This document shows, in pieces, positions 36,681 to 46,707 of a DNA stretch of 64,000 nucleotides. The position numbers and the translations under genes were made by a program. The notes under the pieces are model-generated. The model had not been told where the DNA came from. It worked only from the letters and a program-made list of their open reading frames with translations, and did not search any database. This DNA is from Bacteroides sp. M10 (lineage in GTDB: Bacteria > Bacteroidota > Bacteroidia > Bacteroidales > Bacteroidaceae), in contig NZ_CP060488.1 of assembly GCF_014334015.1 (NCBI RefSeq), positions 3,182,501 through 3,246,500 on the forward strand, given 5' to 3'. Positions within the stretch are counted from its first letter, which is position 1, and each line of letters begins with the position of its first letter.

Positions 36681-38315
36681 ATGAGATTTATGAAAGTATA
36701 TAATTATATATCAATGCTTTTTCTGGCTGGCTCAGCCATAGTTGCGTCTTGCTCGCAAAATGAAGAACTGACCGGAGAAACCCCGGATTCTTTGCAGGGA
36801 TTTCAGATTAGTGTGTCTGATGAAGGATTTATGGACGAAAGTGGCAAGACACGTGCTACAGAAAATGGATATACTACTCGATTTTCTAACGGAGATGCTA
36901 TCGGTATATTTGCGGTAAGAGGAGAAACGGTGGTAGAGGATATCAAGAATCGGAAATTCACATTGACAGATGGCTATTGGGAATTGACTGATGGAGGGGA
37001 TCCTATTGAATACAAAGGTTCACAATTTCAGCGGATGACTTTTTATGCATACTATCCGTATAATGCAAATGTAACTTTTGATCCGACTAAGGTAGATCCT
37101 TTTGAAACGTATGTCAACAATTGGAAAATTGGCGAAGAACAAAATGAAGGAAATTATACACAATATGATTTGATGACGAGTACAGGTAGTGTTCAGGGGG
37201 ATCGTTTGAAAGGACAGATCGCTTTTACTATGCAACATCGGATGGCTCTTGCTGTTGTGAAGATGCCTAATTTGACATATAGCTTTACAAATGGTGGTAT
37301 AGATGATTATTTATTACCATTAACTGCCGGTTCGTTTACTGTGAACAATACTCAAGCAACTCCTTATTATCAGGAAAGTACAAATACATACCGTTTTTTG
37401 GTTAATCCGAATAAAGAATTCTCAATCAAGGGTACTTATACAGGCGTGGGTGAAATGGAATATGAAGCTAAAGGTACTCTGGAAGGAGGAACAGCGAAGA
37501 TGTATACCATCGAAGATAAAAGTAAGATTAACCATACTTTGCAGGTCGGGGATTATTTCTGTGCAGATGGAAAAATAGTTTCTGTAGATGCGGAAACAGT
37601 ACCGGAAAATGTGATTGGTATTGTATGTTATGTAGGTAATTCACAGCCTAGCGTAACACATCCCGAACTTTATTCTGCAGAGATTGATGCTTTGCGTCGT
37701 GACTTTCCCGCTTGTACGCATGGAATAGTACTATCTATAAAGAATTCATTGGTAAAAGATGATGAACAAAACGATATTGCCTTGCAAATGTTTCATTCCA
37801 GTAAGGCAGGTTATTACTCTGATTGGTTTAATTCAGATGAAGATTGGAAAGATAAGTTTGTAGGCTGTAACACCGAGAAGGATGCTAACAAAAATGATGC
37901 TTCAAAGGTTTTTCCCGCATTGATGGGGTATAATAACACAAAAATACTCACTATGTGTTACGAAGGAATGGGTAGTACCTCTACTTGTGATTATGTTTAT
38001 GACTACATCATGGCTTATCGTAAAGCAGAAGCCGTTCCTTCTGGTGTAACTCCTTGGTATCTACCTTCTGTGATGTGCTGGGATCAGGTTGCCAAGAATA
38101 TGAGTGGCATTAATAGTAGTCTTCAGAAAGTAAATGGTGATAAGATGGTCACTTCTGATCTACCTGTAAATAACAAGGCTGCTGGGCACTATTGGAGTAG
38201 TACACAGCGTTCTGCAGTCAATCAATGGACACACAGCATGGGAAATGGAAGCTTTCACGTCACTTGCGAACGTGCTTCATGCGCCGGCTATTTCCGTATG
38301 ATGCTCGCATTCTAA
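36681..38315 (+). CDS. Fimbrillin-like surface lipoprotein 2 with a C-terminal DUF1566-like domain
   Basis: This 544-residue protein has lipobox IVAS-C near residue 24. An alternative start three codons later (MKVYNYISM) is equally possible. The N-terminal half resembles fimbrillin-family proteins (KTRATENGYTTRFSNGDAIGIFAVRG, MTFYAYYPYNANV, FTMQHRMALAVVKMP). The C-terminal part (TPWYLPSVMCWDQVAK, AGHYWSSTQRSAVNQWTHS, YFRMMLAF) resembles the DUF1566 / fimbrial-tip-type domain. The pair of an Mfa-like protein and a larger one with a C-terminal lectin-like domain recalls a stalk plus tip adhesin. That is an inference. Confidence 0.75.
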   Translation: MRFMKVYNYISMLFLAGSAIVASCSQNEELTGETPDSLQGFQISVSDEGFMDESGKTRATENGYTTRFSNGDAIGIFAVRGETVVEDIKNRKFTLTDGYWELTDGGDPIEYKGSQFQRMTFYAYYPYNANVTFDPTKVDPFETYVNNWKIGEEQNEGNYTQYDLMTSTGSVQGDRLKGQIAFTMQHRMALAVVKMPNLTYSFTNGGIDDYLLPLTAGSFTVNNTQATPYYQESTNTYRFLVNPNKEFSIKGTYTGVGEMEYEAKGTLEGGTAKMYTIEDKSKINHTLQVGDYFCADGKIVSVDAETVPENVIGIVCYVGNSQPSVTHPELYSAEIDALRRDFPACTHGIVLSIKNSLVKDDEQNDIALQMFHSSKAGYYSDWFNSDEDWKDKFVGCNTEKDANKNDASKVFPALMGYNNTKILTMCYEGMGSTSTCDYVYDYIMAYRKAEAVPSGVTPWYLPSVMCWDQVAKNMSGINSSLQKVNGDKMVTSDLPVNNKAAGHYWSSTQRSAVNQWTHSMGNGSFHVTCERASCAGYFRMMLAF

Positions 38316-38375
38316 AATAAACATGACGGTATATAAAGTCCGTCAACTATACTTATATCATGAACATATACATAT

Positions 38376-41300
38376 ATGAATAAGAAAAACTTTATAAAGG
38401 GGACAACCTTACCTGTCGCTCTGTTTTTCACTATAGCAACTTTTGCACCTGCATGGGGATTGCAAACAGCTTCGGCAGCCGTCGAAGTTGTACAGCAGCA
38501 AAGTACTATAAAAGGAACAGTAGTAGATAGCCAAGGAGAACCGATAATTGGAGCAAGTGTACTTGCGGAAGGAACATCTAACGGTACAATTACCGATATT
38601 GACGGTGTATTTAGAATAAATGTACGTCCTGGTACGAAACTGAAAGTATCTTTTATAGGTTATACCGATAAAAAAGTCGTAGCAAAGAATGACATGAAAG
38701 TCATTTTGGTAGAGGATGTGACTGCTCTTGAGGAGGTGGAAATTGTAGCCTATGGTACCCAGAAGAAAGTGACCATGACAGGAGCTATCGCTAGTGTGAA
38801 AGGAGAAGAATTGACCCGTGTATCTGTAGGTTCGGTTTCCAATGTATTAGGAGGGCAGATGACAGGTTTGACTACTGTGCAATATTCTGGTGAGCCGGGA
38901 GCGGATGCCGCTGAAATTTTTATTCGTGGTAAAGCTACTTGGGAGAATTCTTCACCGTTAATTCAGGTAGACGGTGTGGATCGTGAAAGTATGAGTGATA
39001 TCGACCCGAATGAAATTGAATCCATTTCTATCTTGAAAGATGCTTCGGCAACAGCCGTATTTGGTATTCGTGGAGCAAATGGGGTCATTCTGATTACAAC
39101 TAAACGAGGAAAGGAAGGAAAGGCGAAAATTTCGTTTACTACTTCTGCTTCTGTGTTGATGCCTACAAAAATGGTAGAACAGGCAAGTTCTTATGATTAT
39201 GCCCGTTTTCATAATCAAATGATGTCCGGTGATGGTAAATCTGCCTTATTTAGTGGTGATGTGATTCAAAAATTTGCGGATGGTTCCGATCCTATTCGTT
39301 TCCCCAATATACAATGGGCTGACTATATTATGAAAAGCTCTACGCTTCAGAGCCAGCATAACTTGAATATCTCGGGAGGAACAGATAAAGTACGTTATTT
39401 TATCTCTGCAGGTGCCTATACGCAAGGAGGACTTTTTAGTGAATTTGATCTTCCTTATAATTTAAGCTACCAGTACCGTCGGTTCAACTATCGTACAAAT
39501 TTGGATATGGATGTCACCAAAACTACTACTTTGTCATTCAATATTAGTGGTAATGTGAATAATTCAGATCAACCGCGTACGAGTCAGGGATCTTCCGGAT
39601 TGATTAAAAATATGTATTATGCTACTCCTTTCTCCAGTCCGGGAATCATAGACGGGAAATTGGTAAATTCGAGCGATGAAACTTATTCAGACGGACTGAA
39701 ATTACCATTTACAGGAGGCACTGGTATGGGATATTATGGAAATGGATTCAGCCAGACTAGCAATAATTCGCTGAATGTGGATGTGATTCTGGACCAGAAA
39801 ATGGACTTTTTGACTAAAGGACTTTCTTTTAAAGTGAAGGGATCTTATAACAGCTCGTTTACAGTTAATAAAGTTGGTTCTGGCGGGTCTATCGCTACAT
39901 ACACTCCTGTATTGATGGATGACGGTAGTATTGCTTATCGTAAGTTTGGAGAAAATACAGATGTGAAGTATTCGTATACTACAGGCAAAGCACGTAATTG
40001 GTATATGGAAGCCAGCTTTAATTATAATCGTACTTTTGGTGATCATACAGTGACAGCCTTGGTTTTGTATAATCAACAGAAAGAATATTATCCGAAAGTA
40101 TATTCGGACATTCCTCATGGATATGTCGGATTAGTCGGACGTGTCACTTATGATTGGAAGAGTCGCTATATGGCAGAGTTTAATGTGGGTTATAACGGTT
40201 CGGAAAACTTTGCGTCTGATTTGCGCTTTTCTTATTTTCCGGCTGGTTCTATAGGTTGGGTGATGAGTGAAGAGAAGTTTTTCCGTCCTTTGAAATCGGT
40301 GGTTAGCTTTTTGAAATTACGTGCCAGTGTCGGTTTAGTAGGTAACGATAATATTGGGGGATCGCGGTTTATGTACATGGCTGATCCATATAATGTCGGT
40401 TTAGGTGATTTGGCTAACCGTGTAACAGCAAGTGGAGGAGCGACTAACGCTTGGGGATATGGGTTTGGAGTAGATAATGGTACTGTTAGTCTGGGTGCGC
40501 GTGAGGTAGCTAAGAATAATGCTGCTGTGACATGGGAAAAAGCCCTGAAGCGGAACTATGGTGTTGATATTAATTTCCTTGACGACCGTCTGAAAGCAAC
40601 CTTTGAATATTATAAAGAACGTCGTAATGATATCCTTTTGCGTGATGGTACAGCTCCGGGAATGTTGGGGTTCATTACTCCATATTCAAATTTAGGAAGT
40701 GTAGACAGTTGGGGTTGGGAACTTTCTTTAAAATGGAACGATAAGATTGGTGATAATTTCCGTTATTGGGCGGGTATTAACCTTTCTTATAATCAGAATG
40801 AGATTCTTGAAAAGAAGGAAGCCCCGCAGAATAATTTATATCAATACCAGAAAGGACACCGTATCGGTTCGCGTAGCCAATATGTTTTCTGGCGCTTCTA
40901 TGATGAGGAGACACCTGCTTTATATGAACAGACATTTAATCGTCCGTTCCCCACTCACGAGAGTATTCTTCAAAATGGAGATGCAGTATATGTTGACTTG
41001 AATGGTGACCGTAAGATTGATGCAAATGATGCAAGTTATGACTATGGCTTTACAGACGATCCTGAATATATGCTAGGTATTAATTTAGGATTCAGTTGGA
41101 AGAATCTGGAAATAAGTACTCAATGGACAGGGGCCTGGAACGTAAGTCGTATGATTTCGGATGTATTTCGTCAGCCGTTTTATTCATCTTCCAATAGCGA
41201 GCAGGGAGGATTGTTGGCATACCATTTGGACCACACATGGACACCGGAAAATCCGTCACAATCTTCGGAGTATCCGAGAGCTACCATTGATAATGCGAAG

Positions 41301-41555
41301 AATAACTATGCTACCTCCACTTTATATGAGAAAGATGCAAAATACTTGCGTTTGAAAACTCTTCAGGTGGCATACAATTTTCACTTCCCATTGATGAAGA
41401 AACTTGGACTGAATACATGTCAGTTGGCTTTTGCGGGATATAATTTGTGGACTATAACACCTTATTTGTGGGGTGATCCGGAGGCAAGAGCTACTAATGC
41501 ACCTTCTTATCCATTGTCCAAGACTTATACGTTGAGCTTGAAATTAGGATTCTAA
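38376..41555 (+). CDS. SusC-family TonB-dependent transporter (pair B)
   Basis: This 1059-residue protein has a signal peptide with a long Ala-rich end (APAWGLQTASAA). A carboxypeptidase-D regulatory-like domain (IKGTVVDSQGEPIIGASVLA), TonB-box region EEVEIVAYGTQKK, plug (AVFGIRGANGVILITTKRG) and barrel ending TLSLKLGF follow. It imports glycans with the SusD encoded 21 bases downstream. It belongs to the operon right of the invertible segment. Confidence 0.93.
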   Translation: MNKKNFIKGTTLPVALFFTIATFAPAWGLQTASAAVEVVQQQSTIKGTVVDSQGEPIIGASVLAEGTSNGTITDIDGVFRINVRPGTKLKVSFIGYTDKKVVAKNDMKVILVEDVTALEEVEIVAYGTQKKVTMTGAIASVKGEELTRVSVGSVSNVLGGQMTGLTTVQYSGEPGADAAEIFIRGKATWENSSPLIQVDGVDRESMSDIDPNEIESISILKDASATAVFGIRGANGVILITTKRGKEGKAKISFTTSASVLMPTKMVEQASSYDYARFHNQMMSGDGKSALFSGDVIQKFADGSDPIRFPNIQWADYIMKSSTLQSQHNLNISGGTDKVRYFISAGAYTQGGLFSEFDLPYNLSYQYRRFNYRTNLDMDVTKTTTLSFNISGNVNNSDQPRTSQGSSGLIKNMYYATPFSSPGIIDGKLVNSSDETYSDGLKLPFTGGTGMGYYGNGFSQTSNNSLNVDVILDQKMDFLTKGLSFKVKGSYNSSFTVNKVGSGGSIATYTPVLMDDGSIAYRKFGENTDVKYSYTTGKARNWYMEASFNYNRTFGDHTVTALVLYNQQKEYYPKVYSDIPHGYVGLVGRVTYDWKSRYMAEFNVGYNGSENFASDLRFSYFPAGSIGWVMSEEKFFRPLKSVVSFLKLRASVGLVGNDNIGGSRFMYMADPYNVGLGDLANRVTASGGATNAWGYGFGVDNGTVSLGAREVAKNNAAVTWEKALKRNYGVDINFLDDRLKATFEYYKERRNDILLRDGTAPGMLGFITPYSNLGSVDSWGWELSLKWNDKIGDNFRYWAGINLSYNQNEILEKKEAPQNNLYQYQKGHRIGSRSQYVFWRFYDEETPALYEQTFNRPFPTHESILQNGDAVYVDLNGDRKIDANDASYDYGFTDDPEYMLGINLGFSWKNLEISTQWTGAWNVSRMISDVFRQPFYSSSNSEQGGLLAYHLDHTWTPENPSQSSEYPRATIDNAKNNYATSTLYEKDAKYLRLKTLQVAYNFHFPLMKKLGLNTCQLAFAGYNLWTITPYLWGDPEARATNAPSYPLSKTYTLSLKLGF

Positions 41556-41576
41556 AATAGATAAAGGAAAGATACA

Positions 41577-43589
41577 ATGAAATTACAAAATAAATGGTTC
41601 ATCGGTGCGATGTTGGGAGCGGCGGTTTGTTTGGTTTCCACTTCATGTGTGGACGAAATTAAATTTGGAAACTCTTTTTTGGATAAGGCACCGGGCGGAA
41701 ATGCTACTATTGACACTGTGTTCAATAGTGCTGAATATACGCGCCAATTTTTGAATACCTGTTACAGTAGACAGTATTACGGATTACCTTATAATACAGA
41801 CAGTAACGGTAATATTCCTGATTCTTCCAGCCCTTATTTAGGAAAGAAGGATGCGCTAACAGACTGCTGGTCACTTTATTTTAGTGATGCGACTGTATAT
41901 CAGCAGTATTATTTGGGTTCTCTCAATGCCAACTATGGCACGCGTGGTAATATCTTCCCATATACACGGGAAATGGTATGGGAAGTAGTGCGTTGGTGTT
42001 GGTTGTTAATGGAAAACATAGATAGAGTACCGGGCATGGATGACACTGAAAAAACACAGTTGGTGGCAGAAGCTAAATGTCTGATTGCGGCGCGTTATTT
42101 TGATATGTTCCGTCATTATGGAGGTCTTCCATTATTATACGCTTCATTCACCGGTACGGAGTCAGGTTATGAAATCCCCCGTGCTACGGTAGAGGATACT
42201 GTTAACTACATGATAAAGATGTTGGATGATGCCATCAATTCCGGTGGATTGGTGTGGGCTTATCCTGATGCCGATCTTGCTAGCAAGGCCGGACACTGGA
42301 CAAAGGCCGGTGCTATGGCATTGAAATGTAAAATCTGGCAATTTGCTGCTTCTCCGTTGTTTAATGATGTCAATGGATATGCAGGAGGAAATTCAGAGGC
42401 TGAACAGCAACGTCTGGTATGGTACGGCGGCTATCATGCGGAACTTTGGGATAACTGTTTGAAGGCTTGTGAAGCATTCTTTAAAGAGCTGGAGAGTCAA
42501 GGCGGGTACAGTCTGAATAAGGCTTCGGAAGAAACACCGGAGCAGTATCGTCAGGCATATCGTATGGGATATATTCGTCAGAACAGCAAGGAGGTCTTGC
42601 ATTCTGTTCGCACGAATATGTCGGACGCTTTCAATTCAAGTTCTTATATGTGGCATTCTTGGGCTGTTCCGTCACTTTGCCGTACTGAATATCCGCCTAC
42701 ACAGGAATATGTGGAGATGTTCCCATGGGCCGACGGCACTCCATTTGACTGGAAAAAGGCAGAAACAGAAGGTAAGTTGGATGAAATGTTCTTGACCGGA
42801 ACATTTAAAAATGGAGAACAACTATTGTCGGAAATTGTATTAACCCGTGACCCTCGTCTGTATGAGCATTGCATGGTGAATGGATTACCAAAGATGTTAG
42901 ACTGGAGTGCCGGAACAATGTCCGGTTTACCTTATGAATTGTGGGTCGGAGGATACGATGAAGGACAAAATGCAGCACTTGAATCAGGTAACTATGCGAC
43001 TGGTTATAAAAATATGAAATATTATTTGGGAACAGAGTACCAACGTCAGTATACGCATTGGGTATATCTTCGTTTGTCTGACATTTATTTGACCTATGCA
43101 GAGGCCTTGCTTCAAGCCAAGAACGATTACCGGGGCGCTATTAATCAAATGAATATAGTACGTGCCCGCGTGGGATTAAAGAAAGATTTGGCGGAGTGTG
43201 TTACAGATAAGAATTTACTTTCTGACAAAGCTGCCTTATTGGAAGAATTGCTGTGTGAACGTGTTCGGGAATTGGGGCTTGAAGATAGCCGTTACTTTGA
43301 TCTTATCCGTTACAAACGTGCCGATCGTTTCGAGAAGCGCCTGCACGGGTTACTCGCCTATCGTTTGGATGATACTGGTAATCGTATAACAGGGAATGCT
43401 AAATGGAATGAAGGAGATAAAAACAAAGGAGCATTGCAGCCTACTCGTTTTGAATATGAAAGGTTTGAATTATCCAAACCGGTTCGTCGGTGGTGGACAT
43501 ACGGATTTGATTCTAAATGGTATCTTTCTCCATTCCCGCAAACGGAAATTAACAAAGGATATGGACTAATTCAGAATCCGGGTTGGTAA
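41577..43589 (+). CDS. SusD/RagB-family lipoprotein (pair B)
   Basis: This 670-residue protein has lipobox LVSTS-C near residue 24. SusD signatures include AARYFDMFRHYGGLPLLY, RLSDIYLTYAEALLQAKNDYRGA, ERVRELGLEDSRYFDLIRYKR and the C-terminus LSPFPQTEINKGYGLIQNPGW. It partners the SusC just upstream. It differs strongly in length and sequence from the pair A protein, so the two pairs probably take different oligosaccharides or linkages. Confidence 0.93.
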   Translation: MKLQNKWFIGAMLGAAVCLVSTSCVDEIKFGNSFLDKAPGGNATIDTVFNSAEYTRQFLNTCYSRQYYGLPYNTDSNGNIPDSSSPYLGKKDALTDCWSLYFSDATVYQQYYLGSLNANYGTRGNIFPYTREMVWEVVRWCWLLMENIDRVPGMDDTEKTQLVAEAKCLIAARYFDMFRHYGGLPLLYASFTGTESGYEIPRATVEDTVNYMIKMLDDAINSGGLVWAYPDADLASKAGHWTKAGAMALKCKIWQFAASPLFNDVNGYAGGNSEAEQQRLVWYGGYHAELWDNCLKACEAFFKELESQGGYSLNKASEETPEQYRQAYRMGYIRQNSKEVLHSVRTNMSDAFNSSSYMWHSWAVPSLCRTEYPPTQEYVEMFPWADGTPFDWKKAETEGKLDEMFLTGTFKNGEQLLSEIVLTRDPRLYEHCMVNGLPKMLDWSAGTMSGLPYELWVGGYDEGQNAALESGNYATGYKNMKYYLGTEYQRQYTHWVYLRLSDIYLTYAEALLQAKNDYRGAINQMNIVRARVGLKKDLAECVTDKNLLSDKAALLEELLCERVRELGLEDSRYFDLIRYKRADRFEKRLHGLLAYRLDDTGNRITGNAKWNEGDKNKGALQPTRFEYERFELSKPVRRWWTYGFDSKWYLSPFPQTEINKGYGLIQNPGW

Positions 43590-43635
43590 TGTGAGACAGC
43601 GAAATAGATTAAAACAATATTGAATATTGATTTAT

Positions 43636-46600
43636 ATGAGAAAAAATAAGATTCTGATACTGGCTTTACTGGTTTGTTTGAGCATTCCGGTCAGAGCGCA
43701 GAATACAGACAACAACATTATAGGTATTGTTGTTGATAAGTCGGGAAATCCAGTCTATGGAGCGTCCGTTAATGTGGAAGGTGGCGCAGTGGAGACTCGG
43801 GTTGAAACTGATAAAGACGGTAAATTCGAGATTGCGGTCGAGAAAGGACAACGCTTGAGTGTTGTTTCTGTCGACAAAGGCTCTACCACCGTTGTGGCAA
43901 AGACTGATGGTCCGATGACCATTGTGATGGGATATGCAGCTCAGACTATTGATGTGGGAGCTAACCGGACATTTAATCGTCATGAATCAACGGCAGCAGT
44001 TTCTACCACATATAATGAAGAGTTTAATAAGCGGTCTTCCCGGAATATATCCAATTCTCTATATGGATATGGATTGGGCCTTACTACTTTGCAGAATGCG
44101 GCTAGTACCGGGCTAATGGCAGATCCTACCTTCTATGTGCGTGGTTTGCAGAGCTTGTCAAGTAGTACACCGCTCGTGTTGGTTGACGGTTTGGAACGAG
44201 ACATGAGTTTGGTAAGTCCGGAAGAAGTAGAATCCGTTTCCATCCTGAAAGATGCCGCGGCTGTGGCATTGTACGGATACAAAGGAGTGAACGGTGCGAT
44301 CTTGATAACGACGAAGCGTGGTAAGTACAAAACAAAAGAGATAACGTTTACGTATGATCATATCATTAACACTCAGTCTCGACGTCCGGAATTTGTAGAT
44401 GCGGCTACGTATGCTTCTGCAGTGAATGAAGCACGTGGATATGAAGGTTTGGGAGCTCGATATACTCCGGAAGAAGTCGATGCTTTTCGTAATGGAGTAG
44501 GCAGTGGTGGGGCTTCCCGTATGTACCCTTATCTTTATCCTAATGTGAACTGGATTGATGAAACTTTTAAAGACAGAGGAGTTTCTAATAAATACACGAT
44601 CGAATTCCGAGGAGGAGGGGCAAAGTTCCGCTACTATACTATGGCGAATTTATTAACAGACAAAGGTTTTATCAAAACCCCGAATGCAAATGACGGATAT
44701 TCTACACAGAATATGTATTCGCGTGCTAATTTGCGTACGAATCTGGATATTGATTTAACAGCTACTACCAAATTAAAGTTGAACCTTCTCGGTACATTGT
44801 CCGAATCCCGACTTCCGGGAGCTTCGGTTAACTTATGGGATATGATTTATTCGGTTCCTTCTGCAGCTTTTCCGGTTCGTACGGAAGATGGCAGTTGGGG
44901 AGGAAGCACTACTTGGGCGGGGACGTCGAATCCAGTCGCACAATCGCAGGGAGCTTCTTATTCTAAAGGACATTCTCGTAGTTTGTTTGCCGACCTTACC
45001 TTGTCACAAGATTTGTCTGGTTTGCTGAAAGGATTGGGAGCTAATTTTCGTTTAGCTTATGACAACTATTCCAATATTCTGGAAGACCATAGCAAGACTT
45101 ATAAGTATGCCGGTTATGCAACAAGCTGGACAACTAACGGTCCGTTTTATACTGCTATTTCTGGTGGCGAATCCAGTGAAATGGGTTCGGGTGCGGGGAT
45201 TGACAATTGGGCACGCCAATTTAACTTTGCAGGTAGTGTCGATTACAATCGTTCGTTCCAAAAGTGGGATGTGTATTCTCAATTGAAATGGGAGTATGAA
45301 TATCGTGATTCTTACGGTCTGAACACTACTATCTATCGGCAAAATGTTTCTTGGTATAATCATGTAGGCTTCTCTAATCGCTACTATTTGGATCTGGCAT
45401 TGGTAGGTTCGGCCTCTAGTTTATTGGCACCGGGACATAAATGGTCTTTCTCTCCTACCATTTCTGCTGCTTGGGTGCTTTCGGAAGAAAAATGGTTGAA
45501 AGAGGTGTCTTGGGTGAATTTCTTGAAATTACGTGCTTCATTTGGCGTGATCAATGTTGATTATCTGCCTAAAGACGGAGACGACACCGTTTACGATTAT
45601 TGGGACCAGATTTATACGACTACCGGTACACAATATAAGTTTAACAGTAGTTACGACTCCGAATTCGGGAGTACTATTATCGGCCGTTTGGCAACTGCTA
45701 ATTCGACACATGAGAAAGCGTATAAATATAATGTTGGTATTGATGCTGTGTTGTTCAATGGACTGAACGTGACGGCAGAAGGCTATTATCAACGGAGAAA
45801 AGATATTTGGGTATCTTCCGAAGGTAAATATACCAATGTATTGGGAGTGGATGCTCCGTTCGAGAATGCCGGGATCGTTGATAGTTATGGCATGGAACTA
45901 GGGCTTAACTATACGAAACGGTTAGGAGATGTAGTGTTCAACCTTGGCGGTAATTTTGCTTGGAATAAGAATGAAATTAAGGAGCAACTGGAAGAACCGC
46001 GTTTATATAATAATCTTGTGCAAACAGGAAATCGGTTGGGACAAGTGTATGGAATGATAGCTGAAGGTTTCTTCAAAGATGAAGAGGATATAGCAAATAG
46101 TCTTACGCAAAACTTTAGTACGGTAGTGCCGGGAGACATAAAATATAAAGATGTGAATGGAGACGGAATCATTGATGCCAATGATAAAACAGCTATCGGT
46201 TATAGTACGACAGCCCCGGAAATTTATTATTCTTTCCATTTGGGAGCGGAATGGAAAGGGATTGGAGTAGATGTAATGTTCCAGGGGACAGGTAACTATT
46301 CTGCTGTATTGAATACGAAGAGTATGTTTTGGCCGTTGATAAATAATACGACACTCTCTACTCATTATTATGAGAATCGTTGGACACCGGAAAATCAAAA
46401 TGCCAAATATCCTCGTTTGAGTTCACAGAGTAATGCCAATAACTATCAGGCTAATACGGTTTGGTTGGCAGACCGGTCATTTTTGAAGTTACGTAATGCG
46501 GAGGTGTATTACAGATTTCCGAAAGAATTGATGAAGAAGACTAAGATATTAGGGAGTGCCAAGTTATATGTCAGAGGAACAGACTTGTTCTGTTCGGATC

Positions 46601-46686
46601 ATATTGATGTGGCAGATCCGGAATGTTATGGTGTAGCGACTCCGCTGAATAAGAGTGTAGTAGTCGGTGTTACGATTGGTTTTTAA
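43636..46686 (+). CDS. SusC-family TonB-dependent transporter (pair C), divergent N-terminus
   Basis: It encodes 1016 residues from the ATG at 43636. A TTG three codons upstream is less likely. A signal peptide ends near RAQ. The regulatory-like domain is recognisable but divergent (IIGIVVDKSGNPVYGASVNVEGG). The region that usually reads EVVVVGYG is replaced by MGYAAQTIDVGANRTFNR, so the TonB box is atypical. The plug motif is ALYGYKGVNGAILITTKRG and the barrel ends VVVGVTIGF. It is followed by its own SusD and a PL11. Confidence 0.92.
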   Translation: MRKNKILILALLVCLSIPVRAQNTDNNIIGIVVDKSGNPVYGASVNVEGGAVETRVETDKDGKFEIAVEKGQRLSVVSVDKGSTTVVAKTDGPMTIVMGYAAQTIDVGANRTFNRHESTAAVSTTYNEEFNKRSSRNISNSLYGYGLGLTTLQNAASTGLMADPTFYVRGLQSLSSSTPLVLVDGLERDMSLVSPEEVESVSILKDAAAVALYGYKGVNGAILITTKRGKYKTKEITFTYDHIINTQSRRPEFVDAATYASAVNEARGYEGLGARYTPEEVDAFRNGVGSGGASRMYPYLYPNVNWIDETFKDRGVSNKYTIEFRGGGAKFRYYTMANLLTDKGFIKTPNANDGYSTQNMYSRANLRTNLDIDLTATTKLKLNLLGTLSESRLPGASVNLWDMIYSVPSAAFPVRTEDGSWGGSTTWAGTSNPVAQSQGASYSKGHSRSLFADLTLSQDLSGLLKGLGANFRLAYDNYSNILEDHSKTYKYAGYATSWTTNGPFYTAISGGESSEMGSGAGIDNWARQFNFAGSVDYNRSFQKWDVYSQLKWEYEYRDSYGLNTTIYRQNVSWYNHVGFSNRYYLDLALVGSASSLLAPGHKWSFSPTISAAWVLSEEKWLKEVSWVNFLKLRASFGVINVDYLPKDGDDTVYDYWDQIYTTTGTQYKFNSSYDSEFGSTIIGRLATANSTHEKAYKYNVGIDAVLFNGLNVTAEGYYQRRKDIWVSSEGKYTNVLGVDAPFENAGIVDSYGMELGLNYTKRLGDVVFNLGGNFAWNKNEIKEQLEEPRLYNNLVQTGNRLGQVYGMIAEGFFKDEEDIANSLTQNFSTVVPGDIKYKDVNGDGIIDANDKTAIGYSTTAPEIYYSFHLGAEWKGIGVDVMFQGTGNYSAVLNTKSMFWPLINNTTLSTHYYENRWTPENQNAKYPRLSSQSNANNYQANTVWLADRSFLKLRNAEVYYRFPKELMKKTKILGSAKLYVRGTDLFCSDHIDVADPECYGVATPLNKSVVVGVTIGF

Positions 46687-46707
46687 TCATAAAAACAAAG
46701 CGAAAGA

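Noticed and set aside
43627..43635. TTG start of SusC pair C
   Set aside because: The ATG at 43636 begins a normal signal peptide; the TTG adds nothing recognisable.
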